Translations under genes and position numbers: made by a program
Part shown: positions 8,701 to 16,529 of the stretch, in pieces
Layout of the letters: each line of letters begins with the position of its first letter
Numbering within the stretch: the first letter of the stretch is position 1
Notes under the pieces: model-generated
Told to the model about the DNA's origin: nothing
The model's database searches: none
Seen by the model: the letters and a program-made list of their open reading frames with translations, nothing else
NCBI RefSeq assembly: GCF_005503355.1
Contig: NZ_SCMK01000015.1
Span: forward strand, 1 to 64,000
Length of the DNA stretch: 64,000 nucleotides
Direction: 5' to 3'
From: Sphingomonas sp. 1F27F7B
GTDB taxonomy: Bacteria; Pseudomonadota; Alphaproteobacteria; Sphingomonadales; Sphingomonadaceae

Positions 8701-8862
8701 AACAACGATTTCCTGGGCGTCCTCCTGGCCGCCCTCCGCGGCTTGTGTTCTGACAGCGTTGTCGGCTTGCGCATGGGCGAGGCCGGGCATGGCGATCCCG
8801 GCGGCGATGGCGAAGACGGATACGGAATACGCAAGTATAGGCGTGCGCCTGTAACTGGTCAT
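5716..8862 (-). CDS. TonB-dependent outer-membrane receptor (copy 1)
   Basis: A 1048-aa receptor. The signal peptide is residues 1-31 (cleavage near GLAHAQ). Next is a TonB-box-like EIVVTG and a plug domain with SAEDIGKFPDTNLAESLQRIPGVSI and VTVRGFGP, then a long beta-barrel ending in the aromatic terminus RFLLGARFKF. The plug wording and the companion genes place it in the large receptor group that Caulobacter and Sphingomonas use for oligosaccharides; the ligand cannot be told from sequence. AGGAGG lies six bases before the ATG. The LacI-type palindrome at 8981-8998 in its promoter region implies induction by a sugar. Confidence 0.95.
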   Translation of the reverse strand: MTSYRRTPILAYSVSVFAIAAGIAMPGLAHAQADNAVRTQAAEGGQEDAQEIVVTGIRASLERAIAIKREAPGIVDAISAEDIGKFPDTNLAESLQRIPGVSINRTNGEGSQVTVRGFGPTYNMVTLNGRQLATAAVSVVGGDQNADGAQGTSRSFDFSNLATEGVRTLEVYKTGRAAVPSGGIGATINIVSRRPLDDRKSGLDGSIGAKAVYDTSVNDCIDCGSKVTPEFSGVLSWSDPDQRFGVMLFGSYQKRNYTSIAATSNDWNIVTYDTFLTGGFARSGGACPTSTPGPTCTVVNNAPSNPNQLVAIPNDSRYHYAEGTRERINGQAVVQFRPTDALTITADALYAQNRQRETRSDLSNWFSRPFDVVTFDGNPTVATATYLHETINGQKDEGFEAQSRAQKGKLEDYGLNLDWQLADNFTLKIDGHISTSSSTPDNANGNSSTLVGMGANVVAAHSVTYLGGIPQQDITLGASGPLDINDVGSQVGRTFRSTQRQRVKELRADFGWDLGGESRFDFGGNYRTTDMHQTFVSTQQTLGDWGITNPGDVNALAPGALTAFCLECKFHKFNPGGDPESQLAFRGVASDLYAILSPYYANRGNAVGVTGRQDNKIKEDIWAVYGQLTWKGELGGAPARLVAGIRYEHTKSHTTSLEAIPAGIAWVSDNDFTVSISNQTQFVSDGGSYSNLLPQVDFQVEFAKNLIGRLSYSKTIARPNYNNLYTSTTVGGPPRPTFNGGIPGATTGNARLRALESDNFDASLEWYFKPDSYVSVAFFDKRVRNFIGNGQFNSTLFGLRDPSSGAAGSRSGAARTALGGLGADTSDGNLFVMSALIQATGSVAAATAQFAAHYNAATRQLDDDYLKLINNTYDLNGIASDPLYQFQVTQPINNKDAEIYGVELAGQYFFGRTGIGIAAAYTLVRGDVGFNLGASPAEDQFALLGLSDTVSGTLIYEKHGISARLAYNWRDRFLSGINRQGSRNPEFTAPFGQLDASISYEITPQIAITLEGINLTETAVRTYARDKKELWYAQELDRRFLLGARFKF

Positions 8863-8980
8863 AACCCCTCCTCAGCGCGACCAATGCTGGACGCGACTTT
8901 CTATTTATTTCGGGCGAGCGAGATTCCTCCCTGATGTTATCGCTACCATCAACGAACAGTCTGTCAATCGGGTGAAAATG

Positions 8981-8998
8981 ATTGGAACCGCTTCCAAT
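8981..8998. promoter_or_regulatory. LacI-family type operator upstream of TonB receptor operon
   Basis: ATTGGAACCGCTTCCAAT is a nearly perfect palindrome with the central CG typical of LacI/GalR-family operators, 119 bases before the receptor ATG. The surrounding 8930-9030 is AT-richer than the genome and is the likely promoter. No LacI-family regulator gene is in this window, so the regulator must be elsewhere. Confidence 0.6.
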
Positions 8999-9151
8999 TT
9001 CTGATTGATGTAAACTGTTGCATTACTGCGACAGAATGTGGCGCTGCACTGGCTCGCGGCGGGCACTACGTTGCGGGTTACTTGGGGTTTTCGATCCGGA
9101 TCGGTGCAAATGCGCCACGCGATTCGAGTCATTGGGGACTCGATTCTCCCG

Positions 9152-9182
9152 CCGTCATCCCGGCCTTGTGCCGGGGTGACGG
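9152..9182. terminator. 13-bp hairpin downstream of msrB
   Basis: CCGTCATCCCGGC (9152-9164) pairs with GCCGGGGTGACGG (9170-9182) with one G-T pair. It lies just past the msrB stop. It belongs to the same dispersed GTCATCCCGG hairpin family as 38504-38530, so it may be a mobile repeat acting as a terminator. The rest of 8863-9225 has no gene. Confidence 0.55.
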
Positions 9183-9225
9183 GGCGGGCGACGGAAAGAG
9201 CGCGGGGCGCTCTGCGCCGCCGGGA

Positions 9226-9669
9226 TCAGTCGGGGGACCGCACCTCGTCGAGCCAGGCGCCATAGCCCTGGGCTTCCATCTCGGCGCGCGGCACGAAGCG
9301 CAGCGAGGCGGAGTTGATGCAATAGCGCAGGCCGCCCCGCTCGCGCGGGCCGTCGTCGAACACATGGCCGAGATGGCTGTCGCCGTGCGCCGAGCGCACT
9401 TCGGTGCGAATCATGCCGTGGCTGGTGTCGCGCAACTCGGCGACATTGGCGATCGGCCGAGTGAAGCTCGGCCAGCCGCAGCCGGACTCATATTTGTCGG
9501 TCGAGGCGAACAGCGGCTCGCCCGACACGATATCGACATAGATGCCGGGCGCCTTGTTGTGGAGCAGGGCGCCGGTGCCCGGCCGTTCGGTGCCGTTCTC
9601 CTGAGTCACGCGATATTGCTCGGGCGAGAGTGCGGCGACGGCTTCGTCGGTCTTGCGATAGTCGGTCAT
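9226..9669 (-). CDS. msrB: Peptide-methionine (R)-S-oxide reductase
   Basis: A 147-aa MsrB that reduces methionine-R-sulfoxide in proteins. The conserved [27 protein letters not shown] and [11 protein letters not shown] (catalytic Cys) blocks are all present. The two CxxC zinc-binding pairs of the zinc-containing subgroup are missing: VDIVSG stands where CxxC would be. It is thus the non-zinc form. No signal peptide, so cytosolic. The ATG at 9669 is chosen over an in-frame upstream Met because it gives the usual family start (MTDYRKTD). Confidence 0.95.
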   Translation of the reverse strand: MTDYRKTDEAVAALSPEQYRVTQENGTERPGTGALLHNKAPGIYVDIVSGEPLFASTDKYESGCGWPSFTRPIANVAELRDTSHGMIRTEVRSAHGDSHLGHVFDDGPRERGGLRYCINSASLRFVPRAEMEAQGYGAWLDEVRSPD

Positions 9670-9705
9670 GCAAATCTCCATTCGCCGCGATATGTGGGGA
9701 TCGGC

Positions 9706-9960
9706 ATGGCAAAGAAGAAGCGCTTCCTCACCGCGACGATGGCCGATGGCTATGTGAAGACGATCGGGCCCACCGCCGCGCCCTTCACGCATTATTGGCG
9801 CATCGTCGCGCATCTTGGCGGCGGTCGGACCGAAGTGTTCTGGGGGCACGCCAAGTCGCTCAAGGAGGCGACGGGCAAGAAGGCGGCGCTCGCCGAGGCG
9901 GCGAAGCAGCGCGGCTGGGAAGGCTATGACTTCGAAGTGGTCGCGCTGGTCGAATCCTGA
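9706..9960 (+). CDS. Small conserved hypothetical protein, 84 aa
   Basis: A basic N-terminus (MAKKKRF) is followed by a compact alpha/beta-looking sequence ([34 protein letters not shown]). The ATG at 9706 has GGGGA about 5 bases upstream. It is divergent from msrB, 36 bases apart. Its 3' end overlaps the convergent CoA-racemase gene by 37 bases. No known function; I do not recognise a domain. Confidence 0.65.
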   Translation: MAKKKRFLTATMADGYVKTIGPTAAPFTHYWRIVAHLGGGRTEVFWGHAKSLKEATGKKAALAEAAKQRGWEGYDFEVVALVES

Positions 9961-10967
9961 GCCGCGGCGAAGCGCGGGGCGGGGGCCGGCTGGACCACGC
10001 CGGCGCGCTCGATAAAGGCGCCGCGCGCGGCATTGTGCGGATGGCCGGGCGCTTCGGCCATCGAGAGCACCGGGGCGAAACAGGCGTCGGTGCCTTCCAT
10101 CAGCGCACACCATTGGTCGCGAGTCCGGGTGCGGAAGATCGCGGCGAGCCTGTCCTTGAGCGCGGGCCAGGCGGCGGGGTCCATCTGCGCGTCGAAGTCG
10201 GGATCGTCGGCCAGGCCCGTCGCGGCGCGCAGCCGGGCATAGAATTGCGGCTCGATCGCCCCGATCGCGACATGCTTGCCGTCGGCGGTCTCGTAGCTGT
10301 CGTAGAAATGCGCGCCGCCATCGAGGATGTTGACGCCGCGCGCGTCGCGCCAGCCGAGCGTTTCGCGAAAGCCCCAGATCATCGACATCAGCAGCGCCGC
10401 GCCTTCGCTCATCGCGCAGTCGATCACCGTGCCCTGTCCGCTGGTCCTGGCCTGGAGCAGCCCCGCCGCCATGGCGAAGGCGAGCAGCATGCCGCCGCCG
10501 CCGAAATCGCCGACTGCGTTGACCGGCGGAATCGGCTTCTCGCCCGCGCGGCCGAAGGCGTGAAGCGCGCCCGCCAGCGCGATGAAGTTGATGTCGTGGC
10601 CGGCGGCCTGGGCGAGTGGGCCGGTCTGCCCCCAGCCGGTCATCCGGCCATAGACGAGGCGCGGATTGCGGGCGTGGAGCTCGGCGGGGCCGAGGCCGAG
10701 TCGCTCCATCACGCCGGGCCGGAAGCCTTCGATCAGCCCGTCCGCTTCCGCCGCCAGCGCGCGGACCCGGGCGATGCCCTCGGGCGATTTGAGATCGGCT
10801 TCCACCGGCACGCGCCCGCGCAGCAGCGGGTCGCGCGGATCGGGCGCGGCGCCGAGGCGGTGGACGTACAGCACCTCCGCGCCGTGATCGGCCAGCATCA
10901 TCCCGCAAAAGGGCGTGGGGCCGATCGCGGCGAGCTCGACGATCCGGATGCCGGTCAAGGGGTGCAT
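9924..10967 (-). CDS. CaiB/BaiF-family alpha-methylacyl-CoA racemase
   Basis: A 347-aa class III CoA-transferase fold protein. Residues expected for alpha-methylacyl-CoA racemases are present: His in [11 protein letters not shown], Asp in [11 protein letters not shown] and Glu in GAIEPQFYA. This favours a racemase over a CoA-transferase. Such enzymes convert (2R)-methyl-branched acyl-CoAs to the 2S form needed by beta-oxidation. The upstream thiolase and dehydrogenase genes on the same strand fit a branched-chain or side-chain acyl-CoA degradation module. A repeat lies between it and the dehydrogenase, so it may have a separate promoter. GGAGG precedes the ATG closely. Confidence 0.85.
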   Translation of the reverse strand: MHPLTGIRIVELAAIGPTPFCGMMLADHGAEVLYVHRLGAAPDPRDPLLRGRVPVEADLKSPEGIARVRALAAEADGLIEGFRPGVMERLGLGPAELHARNPRLVYGRMTGWGQTGPLAQAAGHDINFIALAGALHAFGRAGEKPIPPVNAVGDFGGGGMLLAFAMAAGLLQARTSGQGTVIDCAMSEGAALLMSMIWGFRETLGWRDARGVNILDGGAHFYDSYETADGKHVAIGAIEPQFYARLRAATGLADDPDFDAQMDPAAWPALKDRLAAIFRTRTRDQWCALMEGTDACFAPVLSMAEAPGHPHNAARGAFIERAGVVQPAPAPRFAAAQDSTSATTSKS

Positions 10968-11016
10968 CGTTCCTCCAAGTCTCCCCCCGGTTTGCCGGGC
11001 GGACCCACTCTTCTAT

Positions 11017-11153
11017 CGTCATCCCCGCGCAGGCGGGGATCCAGGGTGGCGCAGGAGGCCCGATGCAACCGGGCTTTGCCTTGCCTCGGGCGCCAATGCT
11101 TGCCGCGCGCATCTTGCGCGTGGCTCTGGATCCCCGCCTGCGCGGGGATGACG
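11017..11153. repeat. Dispersed intergenic palindromic repeat (copy A)
   Basis: Two inverted arms of CGTCATCCCCGCGCAGGCGG type (11017-11043 and 11128-11153) flank an unrelated core of about 85 bases. Each arm is itself a hairpin (CCCCGC-GCAG-GCGGGG). Unlike copies at 13843, 17922 and 54013 it lacks CTAG termini. It sits between the dehydrogenase and racemase genes. Confidence 0.8.
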
Positions 11154-11194
11154 GATATGGTTTGGAGATCATCCACAGGCCGAGCGAGCCCCGC

Positions 11195-11977
11195 TCAGCG
11201 CGGCGCCATGCGGATGCCGCCGTCGAGGCGGACGTCCTCGCCATTGAAATAGCCGTTCTCGATCATGCAGAGCGCGAGCCGGGCATATTCCTCCGGCCGG
11301 CCGAGCCGCTTGGGGAAGGGGACCGAGGCGGCGAGCGCTTCCTTCACGTTCGGCGGGGCGGCGGCGAGCAGCGGGGTGTCGAAGATGCCGGGCAGGATCG
11401 TGTTCACCCGGATGCCCTCGCCCATCAGGTCGCGCGCGATCGGCAGCGTCATGCCGACCACGCCGCCCTTCGACGCCGAATAGGCCGCCTGGCCGATCTG
11501 CCCGTCCTCGGCCGCGACGCTGGCGGTGTTGACGATCGCGCCGCGCTCGCCGTCTTCCAGCGGATCGAGCGCCAGCATCCCCGCCGCCGACTTGGCGATG
11601 CAGCGGAAGGTGCCGACCAGGTTGATCTGGACCACCCAGTTGAATGCCTCGAGCGGGAAGTGGCGGATCGTGCCGTCCTCCTTGGAGCGGCTGGCGGTCT
11701 TCACGGCGTTGCCGGTGCCGGCGCAATTGACCAGGATCCGCTCCTGGCCATGCGCCGTGCGCGCGCTGGCGAAGCCGGCGTCGACGCTCTCGTCCGACGT
11801 CACGTTCACTTCGCAGAACAGGCCGCCGATCTCGGCCGCGAGAGCCTCGCCCTTTTCCTTCTGCAGGTCGAAGATCGCCACCTTCACGCCCTTCGCCGCG
11901 AGCGCCCGCGCGGTGGCCGCGCCGAGCCCCGATGCGCCGCCGGTCACCACTGCGGCGATGCCGTTGTCGAGCCTCAT
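11195..11977 (-). CDS. Short-chain dehydrogenase, 3-hydroxyacyl-CoA dehydrogenase type
   Basis: A 260-aa classical SDR. The NAD-binding [12 protein letters not shown] is near residue 12, the NTAS serine and YSASK catalytic motif near 155-170. The LVNCAGTG...[13 protein letters not shown] pattern and the closing [15 protein letters not shown] resemble the HSD10/HSD17B10 branch, which oxidises 3-hydroxyacyl-CoA and 3-hydroxy-2-methylbutyryl-CoA. It starts 18 bases after the thiolase stop, so the two are one operon supplying successive beta-oxidation steps. Confidence 0.85.
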   Translation of the reverse strand: MRLDNGIAAVVTGGASGLGAATARALAAKGVKVAIFDLQKEKGEALAAEIGGLFCEVNVTSDESVDAGFASARTAHGQERILVNCAGTGNAVKTASRSKEDGTIRHFPLEAFNWVVQINLVGTFRCIAKSAAGMLALDPLEDGERGAIVNTASVAAEDGQIGQAAYSASKGGVVGMTLPIARDLMGEGIRVNTILPGIFDTPLLAAAPPNVKEALAASVPFPKRLGRPEEYARLALCMIENGYFNGEDVRLDGGIRMAPR

Positions 11978-11995
11978 GATTCTCTCCCTTCTCTT

Positions 11996-13171
<1,176 letters not shown>

Positions 13172-13474
13172 GCTCCTGCTCCTGCTTCCGTTCGTGTTTT
13201 TCGAATCGGCGGTATCGCCGGAGCGTAGCGCGATATGCGGCCGGCGCGCAGTGCGATTGGCCGGCCCGCGGGCCGGGCTCGCAAATATCCCGGCCATCGC
13301 CGTGATTCCGCGGAGATTTCGCGGAAAGAGCCTTAACGCCCGGTTGGGCGGATTTCTGCAAAATGATGGAAAGACGCAACCGCCACAAGGAGCGACACGG
13401 ATGCGCAACCAATTGTCATCCGCGCGTGATAATCCAACTCGGGCGGGCCGATCCGCCCAGCAATGCGAGGTGCA

Positions 13475-13846
13475 ATGGCCCGGATCATCCATGTCGAGGC
13501 CGACGAGCGGGTCGGAGCCATGGTGCGGCGGGTGCTGGGCGAAGCGGGGCACATGGTGGAAGTGATCGATCACGGCATGCTCGCCTTCGACACGATCGCC
13601 TTCAGGAAGCCGGACCTGGTGATCCTCGACCAGGCGCCGCGGGGCGCGCAGGGGCTCGACATATTGCGGGCGCTGCGGCGGTTGCCGGCGCTGGGCCGCA
13701 CGCCGATCCTGATGCTGTCGGCAAGGGGCGGCGCGGCGGCCGAGGCGATGGACACAGGCGCCAGCGGCTATCTGGTGAAGCCGTTCACGCCCGACGCGCT
13801 GGCGCAGCGCGTGCGGGACATGCTGCACGGCGACGTGCGCGCCTAG
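13475..13846 (+). CDS. Single-domain response regulator (receiver only)
   Basis: A 123-aa stand-alone receiver. The acidic cluster (EADE near 8-11), phospho-acceptor Asp in DLVILDQAP, the Ser in MLSARG and the Lys in LVKPF are all present. There is no output domain, so it would act by protein contact, as CheY/DivK-type regulators do. The stop codon TAG (13844-13846) lies inside the CTAG end of the 200-bp element that follows, so the last residues may have been changed by insertion. The ATG at 13475 gives the usual start; 13463 is an alternative. The 300-base region 13172-13474 upstream, shared with the divergent thiolase, holds no gene. Confidence 0.85.
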   Translation: MARIIHVEADERVGAMVRRVLGEAGHMVEVIDHGMLAFDTIAFRKPDLVILDQAPRGAQGLDILRALRRLPALGRTPILMLSARGGAAAEAMDTGASGYLVKPFTPDALAQRVRDMLHGDVRA

Positions 13847-14042
13847 GGTTAGATCTCGATCAAGACCTTGATTTCTTTCGTCATCCCCGCGGAGGCGGGG
13901 ATCCAGGGCCAGGCGCGGAGCCGCTGTGGCAGGTCCCGTCCTCTCCGGACGGCGTGCGCGCGGTGGCGCCGATATCGCGCATTACCCTGGATCCCCGCCT
14001 GCGCGGGGATGGCGGGGTTCGTTGCATGAGTCGTGACCCTAG
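13843..14042. mobile_element. 200-bp MITE-like element with CTAGGGT ends (copy B)
   Basis: It starts CTAGGGTTAGATCTCGATC and ends (reverse strand) CTAGGGTCACGACTCATG, with CTAG at both outer edges. The right end matches the IS5-type end at 95-113 in about 15 of 17 positions. The interior holds two inverted GTCATCCCCGCG hairpin arms near 13879-13904 and 13987-14013 and a core that is nearly identical, in reverse orientation, to that of copy D. It has no reading frame and probably depends on a transposase in trans. Its left CTAG supplies the stop codon of the receiver gene. Confidence 0.75.
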
Positions 14043-14082
14043 GTTGGGACTCCAATTCTCGGGATGACCGAGAAGATGGGTT

Positions 14083-14580
14083 TCAGGCGCGGACGAACAG
14101 GTTCTTGAGCCAGAGCGGCCCGGTGCGGGCGGCGTCGCGCCAGTCGCCTTCGTCCTCGGCCGCATCGGCGGTATAGCCCCGCGGATCGAACAGCTTCAGC
14201 CGCGCGCCGCGATAGGCGGCGGCGTTGCGCGTCACCAGCGTCAGGCCATGTTCCAGCGCCGTGGCGGCGAACAGCGCGTCGCGCGTCTCGGCGAGCGCGA
14301 GCTGGCCGCGGCGGCGCGCGACGGCGGCGTCCAGCGGCAGGACATGGCCTTCGAAGGCGGGGACGAGCCGCTCGTCGATCCAGCTCCGCAGCATCGCGCC
14401 CGCCGCCTTGTCGCGCCGCGCCGCTTCGGCAGCGGCAGCCTCCAGTTCCACCAGCGAGATCGCCGAGAGGAACAGCCGCTCGCGAGCCACGCCCGATGCC
14501 CAGGCGGTGAGCCCCGCCTCGGCGCCGCCCGCCCGCGCCTTGCGCAGCTCGAAGACGATCGGTGTGTCGAGCAGGAACAT
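14083..14580 (-). CDS. PIN-domain toxin, VapC-like
   Basis: A 165-aa PIN-domain ribonuclease candidate. Conserved acidic positions are Asp in FLLDTPIVFEL, Glu in SLVELEAAA and Asp in ETRDALFAATA, with TRN near the end. It is longer than a standard VapC (about 130 aa): a C-terminal tail after LFDPRG runs to WLKNLFVRA. The ATG at 14580 overlaps the antitoxin stop (TGATG), and a GTG one codon earlier is possible. Gene order antitoxin-toxin is the classic arrangement. The toxin would cleave tRNA or rRNA when the antitoxin is degraded. Confidence 0.85.
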   Translation of the reverse strand: MFLLDTPIVFELRKARAGGAEAGLTAWASGVARERLFLSAISLVELEAAAAEAARRDKAAGAMLRSWIDERLVPAFEGHVLPLDAAVARRRGQLALAETRDALFAATALEHGLTLVTRNAAAYRGARLKLFDPRGYTADAAEDEGDWRDAARTGPLWLKNLFVRA

Positions 14581-14804
14581 CACCAGCGCTCCGGTGGCGC
14601 CAGCGCCGTGTCGGGCGCGCCGGCGGGCAGGGCGAGCAAGTCGACGATGCTCTCGCGCTCGCCGTTCAGCCGGCGGAACATGTCGATGCTCATCAGCACA
14701 TGGGTGGGGCGCCCGCGATCGGTGACGAACACCGGCTCCGCGCGCGCGAATCGCTTCGCGGCGCTGACGTCCTGATTGAATTCGCGGCTGGTGATCACCT
14801 TCAT
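14580..14804 (-). CDS. Phd/YefM-type antitoxin
   Basis: A 74-aa antitoxin of the Phd/YefM family, recognisable from MKVITSREFNQDVSAAKRFA and PVFVTDRGRPTHVLMSID. It should bind and neutralise the PIN toxin and repress the shared promoter. The stop overlaps the toxin start. Three TAGGTAC half-sites lie directly upstream. Confidence 0.88.
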   Translation of the reverse strand: MKVITSREFNQDVSAAKRFARAEPVFVTDRGRPTHVLMSIDMFRRLNGERESIVDLLALPAGAPDTALAPPERW

Positions 14805-14807
14805 TTC

Positions 14808-14848
14808 GTACCTATGTACCTAGATTGTCTGCGTTGTCATGTAGGTAC
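14808..14848. promoter_or_regulatory. Putative operator of the toxin-antitoxin operon
   Basis: GTACCTA occurs at 14808-14814 and 14816-14822, and its complement TAGGTAC at 14842-14848, immediately upstream of the antitoxin ATG. Phd/YefM antitoxins bind short palindromic half-sites around their own promoter, so autoregulation is the natural reading. Confidence 0.5.
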
Positions 14849-14982
14849 GTTACTACTCTGTGCGCTCCTTGCAACACAAAGCGCGGCCGGGCCGGAAAAA
14901 TGCGGGGGGTGCAGCGATTTGCAGTTGCGTGCAGCCATTGCCGCGCGCTCCCTGACGGTTCGCGACGGGCGGGAAACGCACT

Positions 14983-15102
14983 GCGCGAGGACTTCGGGCG
15001 CGAGGACTTCGGGCGCGAGGACTTCGGGCGCGAGGACTTCGGGCGCGAGGACTTCGGGCGCGAGGACTTCGGGCGCGAGGACTTCGGGGGCGAGGAATTG
15101 GG
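14983..15102 (+). repeat. 15-bp tandem repeat array upstream of antiporter gene
   Basis: Seven perfect copies of GCGCGAGGACTTCGG (14983-15087) are followed by one degenerate copy (15088-15102). The array ends nine bases before the antiporter ATG and touches its GGAGG ribosome-binding site at 15103-15107. Every reading frame is open through it on both strands because the unit is a multiple of three. The wider gap 14805-15111 has no gene. Confidence 0.92.
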
Positions 15103-15111
15103 GGAGGTAAC

Positions 15112-16476
15112 ATGCTCGATCTGCTGAACGGTGCCTGGCACGCATTGACCGATGTGCTCAACCCGCACGGGCCTGCGGTGAACGCCGCGAAAAGCTATGC
15201 GCCCGGCGACTACAGCATCCATTTCTTCCTGCAGCTGGCGATCATCATCCTCGCCTGCCGGGTGGTCGGCTGGCTCGGCCAGAAGCTGCTCAAACAGCCC
15301 CAGGTGGTGGGCGAGATGATCGCCGGCGTGGTGCTCGGCCCCTCGCTGTTCGGCCTGTTCTTCCCCGATCTCCAGCTCGCGATCTTCCCCAAGGAGACGC
15401 GCAACGTGCTCTACACGGGCGCGCAGCTGGGCGTCGGCCTCTACATGTTCATGGTCGGCCTCACGCTCCGGCTCGATCACTTCCAGTCGAAGGCGAAGAG
15501 CGCCGCGGGCGTCTCGGCCGCCGGCATCGTCGCGCCGTTCCTGCTCGCCGCGCTGATCACGCCGTTCCTGCTCACCGTGCCCGGGCTGTTCACGCCCGGC
15601 ATCAGCCAGGCCAACGCCACCCTGTTCATGGGCGCCTGCATCGCGCTCACGGCCTTCCCGATGCTCGCGCGCATCATCAACGAGCGTGGGCTGGCCAATT
15701 CCTCGCTGGGCACGCTGTCGCTCACCGCGGGCGCGTTCGACGATGCGGCGTCCTGGTGCGTGCTTGCCGTGGTGCTCGCCACCTTCGGCGCGGGGGCGGG
15801 CGTGGCGGTGCTCGCGATCGGCGGCGCCGTGCTCTACACTGGCTTCATGCTCCTCTTCGGGCGCAAGCTGCTCGCCCCGCTCGGCCGCATCGTCGAGGCG
15901 AGGGGCGAGATGAGCACCGCGATGCTCGCCGTCACGATGATGCTGTTCTGCGCCTCCGCCTTCGTCATGGATGCGATCGGCATCCATGCGATCTTCGGCG
16001 GCTTCCTGATGGGCGTGTGCATGCCGCGCGGCCTGTTCGTCGAGGAGCTGAAGAAGAAGGTCGAGCCGCTCGCCGTCGTGCTGCTGCTGCCGATGTTCTT
16101 CACCTATTCGGGCCTCAACACGCGGATGGACATGGTCAACTCGGTCGAGCTGCTGGCGATCGCGCTGGGCGTGCTGGCGGTGTCGATCCTCGCCAAGTTC
16201 GGTGCCTGCTGGGCCGCCGCCCGCATCGCCGGCGAGGACAACCGCACCGCGCTCGGCATCGGCGCGCTGATGAACTCGCGCGGACTGATGGAGCTGATCA
16301 TCATCAACATCGGCCTGCAGAAGGGCATCATCGGCCCCACGCTGTTCTCGATGCTGGTCCTGATGGCGATCGTCACCACCGTGATGGCCACGCCCCTGTT
16401 CGAGCTGGTCTATGGCCGCAAGGCCCGCGAGAGCGGCGAGCTGGAAGCGCTCGACTCGACGCTGGCCGCCGCCTGA
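15112..16476 (+). CDS. CPA2-family cation:proton antiporter
   Basis: A 454-aa inner-membrane protein with about twelve hydrophobic segments. Typical monovalent cation:proton antiporter-2 features are the early GEMIAGVVLGPSLFG, the LTAFPMLARIINE helix, the LTAGAFDDAASW pair of adjacent acidic residues used for ion exchange, and the late ALMNSRGLMELIIINIGL. There is no C-terminal TrkA-N domain, so regulation by NAD(H) as in KefB/C is not expected. Such proteins exchange K+ or Na+ for H+. GGAGG lies 4 bases before the ATG. Confidence 0.9.
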   Translation: MLDLLNGAWHALTDVLNPHGPAVNAAKSYAPGDYSIHFFLQLAIIILACRVVGWLGQKLLKQPQVVGEMIAGVVLGPSLFGLFFPDLQLAIFPKETRNVLYTGAQLGVGLYMFMVGLTLRLDHFQSKAKSAAGVSAAGIVAPFLLAALITPFLLTVPGLFTPGISQANATLFMGACIALTAFPMLARIINERGLANSSLGTLSLTAGAFDDAASWCVLAVVLATFGAGAGVAVLAIGGAVLYTGFMLLFGRKLLAPLGRIVEARGEMSTAMLAVTMMLFCASAFVMDAIGIHAIFGGFLMGVCMPRGLFVEELKKKVEPLAVVLLLPMFFTYSGLNTRMDMVNSVELLAIALGVLAVSILAKFGACWAAARIAGEDNRTALGIGALMNSRGLMELIIINIGLQKGIIGPTLFSMLVLMAIVTTVMATPLFELVYGRKARESGELEALDSTLAAA

Positions 16477-16486
16477 GGTCCTCCTT

Positions 16487-16513
16487 CCGTCCCGCGTGCA
16501 CTGCGCGGGACGG
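16487..16513 (+). terminator. Intrinsic terminator of the antiporter gene
   Basis: A perfect 10-bp stem, CCGTCCCGCG with CGCGGGACGG, and a 7-base loop, then GCCTTTCC. It lies 11 bases after the antiporter stop and 17 before the porin ATG, so it should isolate the two genes. Confidence 0.7.
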
Positions 16514-16529
16514 GCCTTTCCGGAGAAGC

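Noticed and set aside
5986..8934. 982-aa plus-strand frame antisense to TonB receptor 1
   Set aside because: Composition (Arg/Ala/Val/Gly-rich, no motifs) is that of an antisense GC-rich shadow; the receptor on the minus strand has all family motifs.
8905..9132. 75-aa minus-strand frame in the TonB receptor 1 promoter region
   Set aside because: It covers the operator and promoter, has no ribosome-binding site and no similarity I recognise.
14983..15102. CRISPR-like array
   Set aside because: Units are 15 bp and contiguous with no spacers; this is a simple tandem repeat. No cas genes in the window.
14812..15987. Minus-strand frame containing repeated SSRPK units through the 15-bp array
   Set aside because: Produced by the 15-bp repeat and by the antisense of the antiporter gene; no ribosome-binding site.
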